Below are positions 44,730 through 54,805 of a stretch of 64,000 nt of DNA, one piece after another. The notes beneath the pieces were generated by a model. It was not told where the DNA came from, did not search any database, and saw nothing but the letters and a program-made list of their open reading frames with translations. A program made the translations under genes and the position numbers. The stretch lies in contig JAPEVC010000003.1 in NCBI GenBank assembly GCA_027946555.1, positions 124,001 through 188,000 of the forward strand, given 5' to 3'. The stretch is from Gnomoniopsis sp. IMI 355080. Lineage: Eukaryota > Ascomycota > Sordariomycetes > Diaporthales > Gnomoniaceae. How positions within the stretch are numbered: position 1 is the stretch's first letter; each line of letters opens with the position of its first letter.

Positions 44730-46244
44730 TCACCAACTGCGATTGCCCCGCGCTTTCCAATCCAGAATCCATCCGCAGCACATCTTCATACGGTCGCGAA
44801 CAGTGATCTGTTCCAATAGCTGCACCTTCAACGACTCAGCAATCGGCAAGATGCTGCCCAACCACCAGGGAAACAGCAACGGATCGTTGGGACACTGCCC
44901 GTAGATGTGTATCACGCGCGACGATAGCCATGTGGGACTAGATTCCTCGAATTCGTGAATCGAGGTGAACGCATAATCCATCAACTCCCGCGTCGTCATA
45001 AGTTTCAGAGTCTCGTGCGATATCTCGCGAAAGTCCAATGGTCGAGGCAGAGTGTCATCCACTTCCGCCACCTCGCGGTTCTCTTCCTCGTAGAGAGACA
45101 CGTCTTCAAAATCCTCCACATCCGCGATCACGTATCCGTGGGGGTGGATCCCGCGGCGGCGAATGCGAAAACGCGAGATACCCATGGTCTCCATCAGGCT
45201 GCGTCCGTCCATGAGCCTTGTGAGCTGGTCGATGCGGAGGTGGACACCGACCGCGCCCATGCCGTACTGCGATTCTCGATCCGGTGCGACCATACCGAAG
45301 TGTCTGCCTCCTTGCCCGTTGCCCCAGACTCGCTCGACCATTGCTCTATATTTTGGCTCGAATACGTGTAGGAACGTCGGCATGCGTGGCATTGATGTTG
45401 TGCAGACGAAAAGGGGGGTGTCTAGGCCTGTATCATCCAGCACGGGGTAAAGGACTTCGGTTTGTATGGTTTCTTTGCGCAGCGCCAAATCATCTGACCA
45501 GAAGTACGTCGTTACCCGTTTGATGAAATCGTTTGGTGGAGTAACCCGCGTATCGAGTTGATGGGCGGCGAGTCGTGTCCTACACGTAGGACAAAGCGGG
45601 CTGTGAGACAAGGCGCTCGTAATGCAGTGCTGGCAAAAAGTATGTCCGCAAGGAGTCGTCCAAGGCTGATAAAGCAGAGCGCGACATATTGCACAATCCA
45701 TCTCTCTTCGCAGAAGAGACTCCATCTTATCGAAGGCTCCGTTTGGTGGATCTCCGCCCACATCGACCAGGCGGATAGAGGGATCGACTGGCGAGCCATT
45801 GTCGATTTTCAAGGCGCCGAACGCCGCCCTCAATTCCTGATCTTCCCTAGCACCATCTAATGATCCGACCACCTCTTTGACTCTTTTGAGCGTTGTATTC
45901 GACAAATAATCCGGCCAGCAATCTCCCCTTGGATGTTCTGTTCCGCAACAGGGACAGCGAAATCCTTCGATTCTATCCGGCGTTCCAGGCCATGTCCTGT
46001 CTATACCGGCTCGGGTATAACTTTCCGGGATGCAACTTTTGCAAACGATTTGCCCGCATGGCAGCTTAACCACGTCGCGAAGGATGTGAGGTCCGGCTGG
46101 ACATCGGAATACTGCGGCCGTGGTCTGGGGTGTCTTTGCGCTTTCAGGGATGTCTGCGTCTTCGTATGCGTCGGTTGTGAGTGGACGCTGTGCGCCTTGG
46201 CCTTCCGCCAGCGCCAGACCAACATCTGGTTGAGTGATACACAT
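44730..46244 (-). CDS. CrgA-like LON-domain RING protein
   Basis: This is a single exon of 504 residues from the ATG at 46244. Two Cys/His-rich regions come first: a degenerate RING-like one (LPCGQIVCKSC to FRCPCCGTEHP, about 48-104) and a canonical RING (CAICRALLYQPWTTPCGHTF followed by CQHCITSALSHSPLCPTC, about 183-220). The C-terminal half is a LON substrate-binding domain: PLFVCTTSMPRMPTFLHVFE, YRAMVERVW, RFGM-like HFGMV, and GISRFRIRRRGIHPHGYVIA. No Lon ATPase or Ser-Lys protease domain follows. The same layout occurs in human LONRF proteins and in Mucor CrgA, a RING protein repressing carotenoid synthesis; an E3 ubiquitin ligase role is inferred. The frame stays open 16 codons upstream without another ATG, so an upstream exon cannot be excluded; a GTGAGT lies at the E-box palindrome but is out of phase. 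Confidence 0.88.
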   Translation of the reverse strand: MCITQPDVGLALAEGQGAQRPLTTDAYEDADIPESAKTPQTTAAVFRCPAGPHILRDVVKLPCGQIVCKSCIPESYTRAGIDRTWPGTPDRIEGFRCPCCGTEHPRGDCWPDYLSNTTLKRVKEVVGSLDGAREDQELRAAFGALKIDNGSPVDPSIRLVDVGGDPPNGAFDKMESLLRREMDCAICRALLYQPWTTPCGHTFCQHCITSALSHSPLCPTCRTRLAAHQLDTRVTPPNDFIKRVTTYFWSDDLALRKETIQTEVLYPVLDDTGLDTPLFVCTTSMPRMPTFLHVFEPKYRAMVERVWGNGQGGRHFGMVAPDRESQYGMGAVGVHLRIDQLTRLMDGRSLMETMGISRFRIRRRGIHPHGYVIADVEDFEDVSLYEEENREVAEVDDTLPRPLDFREISHETLKLMTTRELMDYAFTSIHEFEESSPTWLSSRVIHIYGQCPNDPLLFPWWLGSILPIAESLKVQLLEQITVRDRMKMCCGWILDWKARGNRSW

Positions 46245-49200
46245 GAAAAAGGGTATGATTTGGGGTATCTTTTGCGCCTGAGGTTGCAGCACGCAGATCC
46301 GATTAGTTTGCAGTCTTGAATTTGAACGATGCGCTCAACGAAGACACTCACGTGAGTATATGCGTGGCTCGGCTGCTCCGTAACAAATATGTGTAGTGAA
46401 AACAAGTGGGGTCCTGGTCTCGCCGAATCCCATTGTGCTCGCCGGCTGGTATAATGGCTTAGACGATGATCATGTTGCTTCGAGGAAAGTATTTCTATGT
46501 CGTGTATATGCTGGTCTCTAGGTGTTGCACAAGGAGGTAGGAATGATAATTGTGTCTGGCGTGGGAATTCAAGACACGGAGACAAACGGATAAGGAAGAT
46601 CACTGTTTGTGGAAAGTTTACTCAATGTCCATGAACAGGAAGGGATACAGAAGCCATCGTCGCGTGAACTGGATAGAACAATGGTCGGCTCCAGTTTGTC
46701 GTGTGAGATTCAGGTCGTTGTATTACAAGAGTAGACGAGTCAATACATCATGGACCCCATTGCTAGCGGTCCGGTGGCCAGTCTATGTCCGTGGAGGGGT
46801 GCGAAGACGTCACAATCCAGCATATGGGCGTCAGGAGACAACAAGAGTACTTGGGGGTACAATCGCTTGTGAGCCCCCCTGCACCGCGCGGATGTAGATC
46901 CACCCGTCACCAGGGAACGACCGTCTCCAGTTTTTAAGTGCATATCTCGGGCCCAGACTTCACGTCAAGTTCAATGCCGCATCTCTCGACACCCGGTACC
47001 TAGCAGCGCCGAGGTGGCTGGCCAAGCAATACGGCAAAGCAACTCTATTGCCAGCGGCTGATTTGCGTTGACAACAGAATCTCGTTTGAGTTAATGCTAC
47101 GGTCAGTATATGATTCATTGATTTAGGGAGCAGGTCTGGGCTGGTAAGGGGGCATCTAGTCTCTCCTTCTCCAAGTACTAGGTACTTAGTATCTACGCAC
47201 TAGCTAGTCTGCCATAACCACTCCCACTTCCCATCCGGGACCGTTGGTGCAAAGTACACCGTATAGAAGCTCAACGGCGCCTAGGAGCTGAGGCTCTGGG
47301 CCCGGCAATCCGGATGGCCTAGAGCATTAGCTAGGACTCAATAACGTCGAGAAGAACAGACCAGGACATGACACCCCAACGTCTCTCCAGTCCGCCGAGA
47401 CCCGACTCCGAAAGTCCGCATGGCCGTTCTTGTTGGGACGTGGGTAGGTACACTTGGAGTAAAAGATTTGGCGATGCTATCGTTCTTAGCTCAACTGCAC
47501 CGACGAGGCGGGAGACTTGCCGTATAGAGAAGCAAACAAACCAATCATACCCGTGGTATAATAATTACATAGTATATGCCAATTACCTAGGTAGGTATAT
47601 TTAGAGACGCCGCAGTTGCTGCCATGCGCCTCGCAAGGCAGTGTCACAGGGCAAAATGTCATCGAGATCAGGGTCCTTACAGGTTTCGGCAAATTTTTTC
47701 CCCCTGACGAGGTACTTGACAGTACATCCTGTAGTTGCTTGTACGACAAAGGGACCCCTGCCAGCATCTGTATGTCGCACACTGAGGTATGTTCGTAGCG
47801 TCGCAAGAGCCGCGTTTCTGAGCGCCGCATCCCGGCAAAACTCTGATGGCTACCTCTGTCAACGATCCTCGCTCCACGTCCTCTCCTCCTCGATCGCACT
47901 CGATCGTCGATTTCATTGGCCTCGTCTCATAGGGTCGCACGCCCCTACAAGCTTTGCCGCCATTTGACTGGCTGCCACGCGAACTGTCCTGGACATTCCA
48001 CGTGCAAACATGGCTCGAAGTCTACTTTTTCCCAGCGATGTGAGGCTCTCTAATCTATCCCGCGTCTCCGGGACGATGCGAAGGAAGCAAGAGGTTCTTC
48101 TCTTCTTTCTAATGGTTGCATCTGCTTCTAGAATCCTCACCAGGCGCGAGCCGTACTCCGTACATGCAGTAGCTCACCCAGTGTCTCGGACCTCTGCCCG
48201 GCCGAGCAAACACAGTCCGGAGCTAGCTTTTTTAACGTCAAACGCCGACAGGTCAGCGCAGGCATAGGTATCACGCAGCCACGTCGCAAAAAGCTATCCA
48301 GATTACCTATCACGGTACGCTGATGCGAGCCCTGCTAGCTTACAAGTACGTATTATAGCATTTGAAAGAGATGGCGCGCCAGCTGCTTAAGTACTAGCCG
48401 GCCGCGTACAAGCGTTACCGCCTGCCACGGTGCCAATGCCGGCCGAAGACCCTGAGAATTTTGAAATGCAATACTGCGTAGGATGAGGTCAGGGTCGTAT
48501 TTTCAACATCTCGATCCAACCCAATTCTTCTGCAAAAGTTTATTAGTCGTGATCCTCGTCATGGAAGTTCGGACAAAGTCAACACAATTCAGGACCGCGG
48601 CAGCTACAAGTAGCGCCCCAGAGCATACGGTGGTGTGGATTCCACGTGTTTATCATTCGGCGGACTACTTGGCGCATACTTGTGTGGCTTTCTAATATAT
48701 GACAGAAGACTAGCCGCGAGAAGGTAGCATCTAGCAGCCTCACTGACTCTGATCTAACTAGTCAAGTCCTCGGTCAATGATGCTGCTCGACCACTCACCG
48801 AATCCCGCCCAGTAGCCCGCGCACACAGCTATGAAGGCAATGTACAGCCCGTTGCAAGGTTCTTAGCTTGCCATCTACCAAACACGTGGAGCTTACAACC
48901 AGTTTACTTGCCCAGCACTCCCGCCGTTGCTGGCACCACGTTCACCGGGAGGGAGGGTGGCGGCACCTCACCGCAGTCACACCAACATGGAATGGCCGCC
49001 ATCGTGGAGAACTTCTGTTGAGTGCTGGACAGGCCTCGAAGTCTTCCATATAGCGAGGCTCAGCTGGCTTGAACGCTGTGATCTAGTATTGGGCACCACA
49101 TGATTGTCGCACCGAGATAGTCTTCCTTGCTAAGCGCTTCATGCCAGGCAATGGGATGAAGAAGTGATCTCACGTGATCCGAAAGTCTTCGTAATAGACG

Positions 49201-49943
49201 CAGGTGATGATGCCCTTTGCCGATCGATCTGGAGGCAGGCCTTTTCCGAGAATCGTTTCACCTACGCCGTCTGTGGTGTACCATTTGCGGGTTTGAACAA
49301 ATGCACGCGTAACACCCGTCGCCACTGCAGCACGAGGTCTTTCCATATAAACCCGTTACTGCTTTGGGTATAGCATCTCGCCTCTTGCTTCGCAGTCCTT
49401 CTTTGTTTGTTAATGCAAGTCAGTCAAGTCTATCAGGTCAGGTATTGCCGCTAGAGCCTTGCGGAGCAAACCAGCGATTGAGTCCGTGTGATTGTGGCGT
49501 CTACAGATACATCAGTCAATATACGCACAACATTACAGGATTGTCGAGGGACTCCGAGCGCTCCACTTACCAGCAACCTTGGACCTCTTCGAGACGTCTA
49601 GCACGTTGCTTTGGACCACTGGGGCTGTCTTGGACTATGGGTAGATCTCCGTCGGATTGGTCTAATTCGATAGGGTCCTCCTGCGACCCCTTTTTCGCAG
49701 GAGATGGGTTCGTTGCATCGCCGAGGTCAAGCCTGTGTGAAGTTGCAGTGGTCGCCTTGCACTTGGCGTGGGTGGCTCAGTGCTCGACATGTGTTTTTGA
49801 CTGCTGCAACTCTCTCTTCTCTCGGAAGACCCGTCTGTATTAGGAACGCCATTTCAAGCTGCTCGCCATCCTCGACTTGGCTGGCCGCTGCCTCTTGTCG
49901 TTCATGAAGGACGACAATGTTCAAGAACGTCTTGCCAAATATG
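46245..49943. other. 3.7 kb gene-poor region
   Basis: The left end is the promoter of the CrgA-like gene and includes the 12-bp palindrome below. No frame in the rest resembles a known protein, and I see no repeat array or transposon remnant. The right end adjoins the tail of the exonuclease pseudogene. Confidence 0.5.
46346..46357. promoter_or_regulatory. Palindromic E-box ACTCACGTGAGT
   Basis: A perfect 12-bp palindrome is centred on CACGTG, about 100 nt upstream of the CrgA-like start codon. CACGTG is the core bound by bHLH and bHLH-zip factors. Binding is inferred only; the site could also lie in the 5' leader. Confidence 0.45.
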
Positions 49944-51365
49944 TCACTCCTTTTCTTTGCCCGTGTCCTTGAGTTCTAATAAGTCGGGGTTAGATCGTGG
50001 TCTCTTGCGAGAGATCTCTTCCAGCACAGAATTCGGAGCTACCTGGTAGACTTCCCAGCGACATGATCTGGCGAATTTTTCTTTTTGATCCTTCGGCTTC
50101 TTGAGAAGTGAATTGGCTGGCTCAGCCCTTCTCCATGCAGAGCCATGCCGATTCTGGGGCGACGCAGTAGCAGCGTTAGCAGCACGACGTCCCCACCCAG
50201 TCGAAGTGGCTGGCACATTCCTACGATACGTGACTCTATTTGATCTCGGAGCCTCCTGAGTGTCTTTTGGGTGGTCAAAAGGCGGAGCTCGTCTCACTGC
50301 TTGCCTCGTACCCATGGCAGAGACATTCTCACGACACCCGGCGGATCAGTCCGATACTGTGACCACTTTTACCAGCCCATTGTCCTCACCCTCGTATTCA
50401 ATTTGCAACAGCAGCTTGGTCCTACTGACCGACATGTGCTCAAACAACTCATACCTCTCATGCCACAATGCAGGTGGCGGCACTGCATTCTTGGAAAGTC
50501 TTCTAGCTTCCAACTAATGTTACAGCATCAAGCTCGCGTAAACGTCAGTTGCGGCATAAAGTCTCTGCTCCTTGGTCAGAACCTTCCGGGTCCAGTCGCT
50601 CATTCGCACGCGAGAATTGCGTTTGTCAAGTGGCAGTCCCAAATGCAGCTTGACCTGGTTCTCCAGCGAACAGATTTTTGTTGTGCAGTTGCCAAGCTGA
50701 TCGCCAGCGGTGACGAGGTTGTACAGATGGCTTAGCTCGACGGCGCCCTGGGGCTTGAGGCCGAACCAGTTGGACAGCCTCTTGACATCTGCACTGAGTA
50801 TGTTCACACCCGCTTTGACGAACTCAGCGGATTCGAGAATCTTTTGCAGGGAGGGCGCTATGAGCTCTGCAGACGTCTTGCCTTCATGTGCACCAATGTC
50901 GAAGAGCGCGACCTGATCCTCGGTTGCGATGGTGATTGGAACGACGCGGTCTTGCAGAGGTGCGCGCTGTTCGTCAGCGATGTAGTAAAGCCACTCTAGA
51001 TCAAAGCCCAGGGTCTGGTGGGGCTCCTCCAGCAATTAACAGTAGGCGATATTCTCACTGTCTTCTCGAGTCTTTGCGTAGGAAGGTTGCTGCTTGCGGT
51101 TACGATGACCGTGGTATAGGTCATGACTGAACCATGTTGGCTTCCATATTGGCTTCCCTCGAGCTTCTTCCGCTGGGTTGGGAACCGGGAGCTTCAGCGC
51201 AAATGAAACAGGCCATCGATCTTCGCTTACAAAAGTCCTCGCACAGAGATCTTTACGCGGTTTGTTCTCCATGGTGCCCGAAAACATTTTGAAGGCAAAA
51301 TTTGACTCACGTTGTTGACATGACTTCACGGTAGCCAGAGTGTTTTGAAAGCGAAACCGAAACAT
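49944..51365 (-). pseudogene. 3'-5' exonuclease (WRN-exo-like) gene broken by four in-frame stops
   Basis: One reading frame of about 474 codons runs from the ATG at 51365 to the stop at 49944 with no frameshift. It is cut by TAA (51038-51036), TAA (50522-50520), TAG (50516-50514) and TGA (about 50351). Around the stops the family sequence continues: KTREDSENIAYC, stop, LLEEPHQTLGFDLEW, and later YAATDVYASLML, stop, H, stop, LEARRLSKNAVPPPA. The exonuclease signature is intact: DLE (ExoI), AGVNILSADVKRLS (ExoII) and YAATD (ExoIII). The C-terminal third is basic, with STGWGRRAANAAT. The two nearby stops are 3 nt apart, too close to be removed as an intron. Domains of this type occur in RNA- or DNA-processing DEDD exonucleases. 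A pseudogene is most likely; sequencing error, editing or readthrough are alternatives. Confidence 0.75.
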
Positions 51366-53009
51366 GCAGACATCATTTTAGGTGCGCGCCGTGACAAAGT
51401 CGATATGATTTTCGAGTTGGACGAGGATGTTATGCGTCTGAATGCTTGGCCATCCGTATTCTGAGTTCACACCCTGTTCGCGCAAAATTTACAAATGCGT
51501 AGCAAGCATCATTCTAAAGAGCCCGCATCAGCCTTGCCGTTTGTGCGTCGGCAGCATTCAGTATTTTCAGTTGACCCTCGACGGGACAGAAGCGTAAGAC
51601 CCACGGACGTTTTGTTTGACGTCCAGGAGTCGGGGAACGCAACATCGAAGACTATGGGTCCACAACAACAGGTGACATTGGGTCATACATTGCATGATGG
51701 ACGGCTGGGATCATTCGCATGACCACTGTCGAACATTGCATGGTGGCACACGACCTCTTGTCGTCTCATCCAAGCAGAGCGAATTGAATTTGAACATCCA
51801 CCATGCCGCTGGGATCAATGAAAGCCTTTCGTGTCCCGTGTCTGCAAAAAATCTGTTGTCTGTTGACTCGGGAACTGGACCGTGGGCAGAGTGCAGCCCC
51901 GCCTTGAAATCCGGGGTAAAGGTGTCTAAATCAGCCGAATCAGGCTAAGGCGGGGACCCTTTTCGTCCAGTCACAGAGAGGCTATATGCAATGCGACGTT
52001 AGGGGTCTCAAGAAGTGCGGGCACCGAGCCCAAGGGCAGCTCGACGACAAGATCCGCAGATTGGGACGCTCACCTCGCGCCTGTCTCCTGATGAGTTTCA
52101 AGCAATGTCTAGATTGCGTACTGTGTATCTGACACAGGATCTGGGAATGTGAAAAAGACTGCAAAGTCCGTATATATACATGGTACTTGGGTAGGTATAA
52201 GTAGTCTAAAAGCGAACATGCCCCACTTGATTGGGCCACTTGGGACTGCCCGTCCCTGGACGATCTGTTTGTTGGGGGTGAGTGAGGTTGCTTTGGCATG
52301 TGACTGTTTCTTTAGGTCGCCTTGGCCGCTTGATCGCGCCGCGCCGGCGCCATACTAGCATACCCATACCCGTCTGCAGTCTGCAGTCTGCATTTTGCAC
52401 CTCCCACCATCCGAAGGCTTCTACTTAGGTCGTGTCTGCTTCCGGTCTGCGTACACGAACCACTTGGAGCCGCTCGTCTCAGAAAAACGATTTGCGTTCC
52501 TCTTGCGCATTCGCACGTATTACAGCTTACTCGCGGCCATCCTGTCACAGCTTGAGGGGTTAGTAGCTGATCATCCCAATTCATACTTCAGTATCCCCCC
52601 TTCTCTCCTCACCTCAGCGACACCTGCTGGACCACCAATTCCACCTCGACGCACATACTTTGGGAGTGAGGGGAAAACAAGGCACGCAGACACATCCGCT
52701 CTCGAACCATACGCGTGGGAAAACTCTATTCTACTTATACCTCTCGCCACCTCACCCGCGTACATCATACAAAGCCTATGCCACTCATGCTCTGCTTCGA
52801 GCGAGCGTCTTTACGGCCACAAAATTGAATAAGACCAGGCGCCTTGGTCACTGTTGAGAGCAATCGAGTTTTGTTCAACAGGCGCTGTCATCGCACCCTG
52901 CTCAACTTGACCTGTCTAGTTCAGAGCGAACAACTTTTACAAGGTTTCGGCAGAGCACGGCTGGCTGCACAACACCCTGCCCAGGCTTCAGCACCGCATC
53001 CTCCGAGTC
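51366..53009. other. Intergenic: pseudogene upstream region and INSIG promoter
   Basis: No gene is recognised in these 1.6 kb. It separates the divergent exonuclease pseudogene and INSIG gene. A 7-bp tandem repeat is at 52372-52392, and pyrimidine-rich stretches lie at about 52590-52800. Confidence 0.5.
52372..52392 (+). repeat. Tandem repeat (GTCTGCA)x3
   Basis: Three exact copies of a 7-bp unit lie about 620 nt upstream of the INSIG start codon. Confidence 0.9.
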
Positions 53010-54220
53010 ATGTCTGACGACGCCCTACATATCCATCGTCCCATAGCCCGACGGCCCTTTGACCTGAGCCTGGCGAGTCTGACTTCTCCCGACGATGACC
53101 AAGACTCCCCGCCGTCGAGCCCGCGGCCCTACTCGCTCGAGGATGAGCAGACGGGCCAGAACTACCTCGACCCCAATGCCTTCAACCGCCCAATGGACTC
53201 CTCCAGCCGCGCCGAGTCGTACCGATTCCTCACCAGCTCGACCCTGTCTGGCATATACTCCCCCAACATCTCTGGCTTCGAGGAGGGAGACACTCCCGCT
53301 GTGGGGACACCTATGCCGGGCAAGTTCGATGACAGCGTCTACAAGTTGGTAAAGGATAGGTCCTCGATGCTGTCGAGGCGGCGCTCGTCCACCGTGTCTG
53401 GAAGGTCGGGACAGGGCTTTCAGCCTGCCTCGACCACGGCGTTGATGCTACGGACAGGACTGCTGTTTCTGTTGGGAATGGGCTATGGGGCCCTCCTCCT
53501 TCGACTATCGACAGAGCAAAAGTGGGCATCTCTCCCGGTCGAGGGCATACTCAAGCCCGGGCATGATGGCAGATACCTAGCAGCCTGGGGCCTGTGCGGT
53601 GTTGTTCTGGGTAGTCTCCTGCCCTGGTTTGACGGGAAGTGGGAGGAGGCCTTTGAAAACGATCAGCATGAGATTGATATAGAAGACGACGGAGACGCTC
53701 CCGGGACTGATTGGGCTTTGGTAGTACGCGGCATCGGGGCCTTCGCTGGCATTGTGTTTGCTATTGTGAGCCCGGCCCCACACCCTTCCCGCCTCTCCAT
53801 ATATGCGGTGGACTAACATCCTCACAGAGAAAGGTTCCATGGGCTTCTACAATGCAGGTTTCCCTGACCCTAGCGATGGCCAATCCGCTCTTGTGGTACC
53901 TGATAGACCGGTCCAAGACTGGGTTCCTCCTATCTGCTGCCGTGGGGCTGGCAGGTACAATTGTATCTTTAGGTTTGAACCCCGAGATCATGCCTGCACC
54001 AATCGGTTACCAATCGCCCTATCTCGATCGGAACGCTACCGGACACACTGGGAACGAAGTTCTGATGCTGGGTGGCCTGGCAACAAAGAGGACGATCGAG
54101 ACTGGCATTTGGGTCATCAGTGTGCTCTTTTGCAGCTGTGTATGCTTTGGGAATATCGGCAGGAGATTGGCGTTGAATAGATCAGGAGCAGGGCGTGGGA
54201 GATGGGGTGGGCTGAAATGA
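53010..54220 (+). CDS. INSIG-domain ER membrane protein
   Basis: Exons 53010-53765 and 53828-54220 (62-nt GTGAGC..CAG intron) give 382 residues. INSIG proteins reside in the ER membrane and, in animals and fission yeast, restrain sterol synthesis by acting on HMG-CoA reductase or SCAP. The first 140 residues are Ser/Pro-rich and cytosolic-like, with RRPFDLSLASL near the start, a pattern shared by filamentous-fungal INSIGs. Hydrophobic segments follow: TGLLFLLGMGYGALLLRLS, LAAWGLCGVVLGSLLPW, VVRGIGAFAGIVFAI joined across the intron to RKVPWASTMQVSLTLAMANP, then LLSAAVGLAGTIVSLGL and TIETGIWVISVLFCSCVCFG. The core RKVPWAS..NPLLWYLIDRS block is diagnostic. The gene is convergent with THO1. Confidence 0.92.
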
Positions 54221-54805
54221 ACGGTCTGATGTAAAGAAAATCAGGTGGTTTGTGGCATTGGGTCTTATTGTGGATTACGAATTTATGTCACAGGAGCATG
54301 TTTTGGATACCAGAATGAATGGGAGACCGTAATGTTTAACATGGGCACAGGAGCTCTAGAATGGTCCAGCATTGCGGCTAGAGAACGTATCGACTCGCCG
54401 GCTTTCACCAAAGACATAGGACAATTTGATGGTGCGATTACCTTGCCGTGAAATGTTTCACTACGTAAAGATGAGCTACGAGAGAACTTTTATATGAGTT
54501 TCCGAGAATGGAACAATGGAGACAAAGGTATTCGGCATCTCATTACTTCGCTCCCTCATCTGGGCATGATCATGTAAAGACAAGTCGGAATCAAATACAT
54601 TTCCTTGTACTACTATGAGTACCTGATTTGACACACCCGATGTTCTGGAAAGTGGCCCACAATACTGCTCAAACTCCGGATTGTACAAGTGGAACTTCTA
54701 TCGGGTATTGGCGGTCGTGCTTTATGTGGGTATCATATGATAGTCTTCTACAGACGCAGGGCTTGCCCATTGCCTATCCGATGCAGCATCCAATGTATAC
54801 TTGTT
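54221..54805. other. Convergent intergenic: two 3' flanks
   Basis: This interval lies between the stop codons of INSIG (plus) and THO1 (minus). No gene is seen. Confidence 0.5.

Noticed and set aside
44730..46244. ATP-dependent Lon protease
   Set aside because: Only the LON N-terminal domain is present; there is no Walker A/B ATPase and no Ser-Lys catalytic dyad.
49944..50315. Separate 123-residue basic protein gene
   Set aside because: It lies in the same frame as the exonuclease sequence and directly follows its fourth stop, so it is better read as the tail of the broken gene.
50511..50522. Tiny intron removing the TAA-CAT-TAG stops
   Set aside because: An intron of about 12 nt is far below the minimum size for spliceosomal introns; the shortest in this window is 48 nt.
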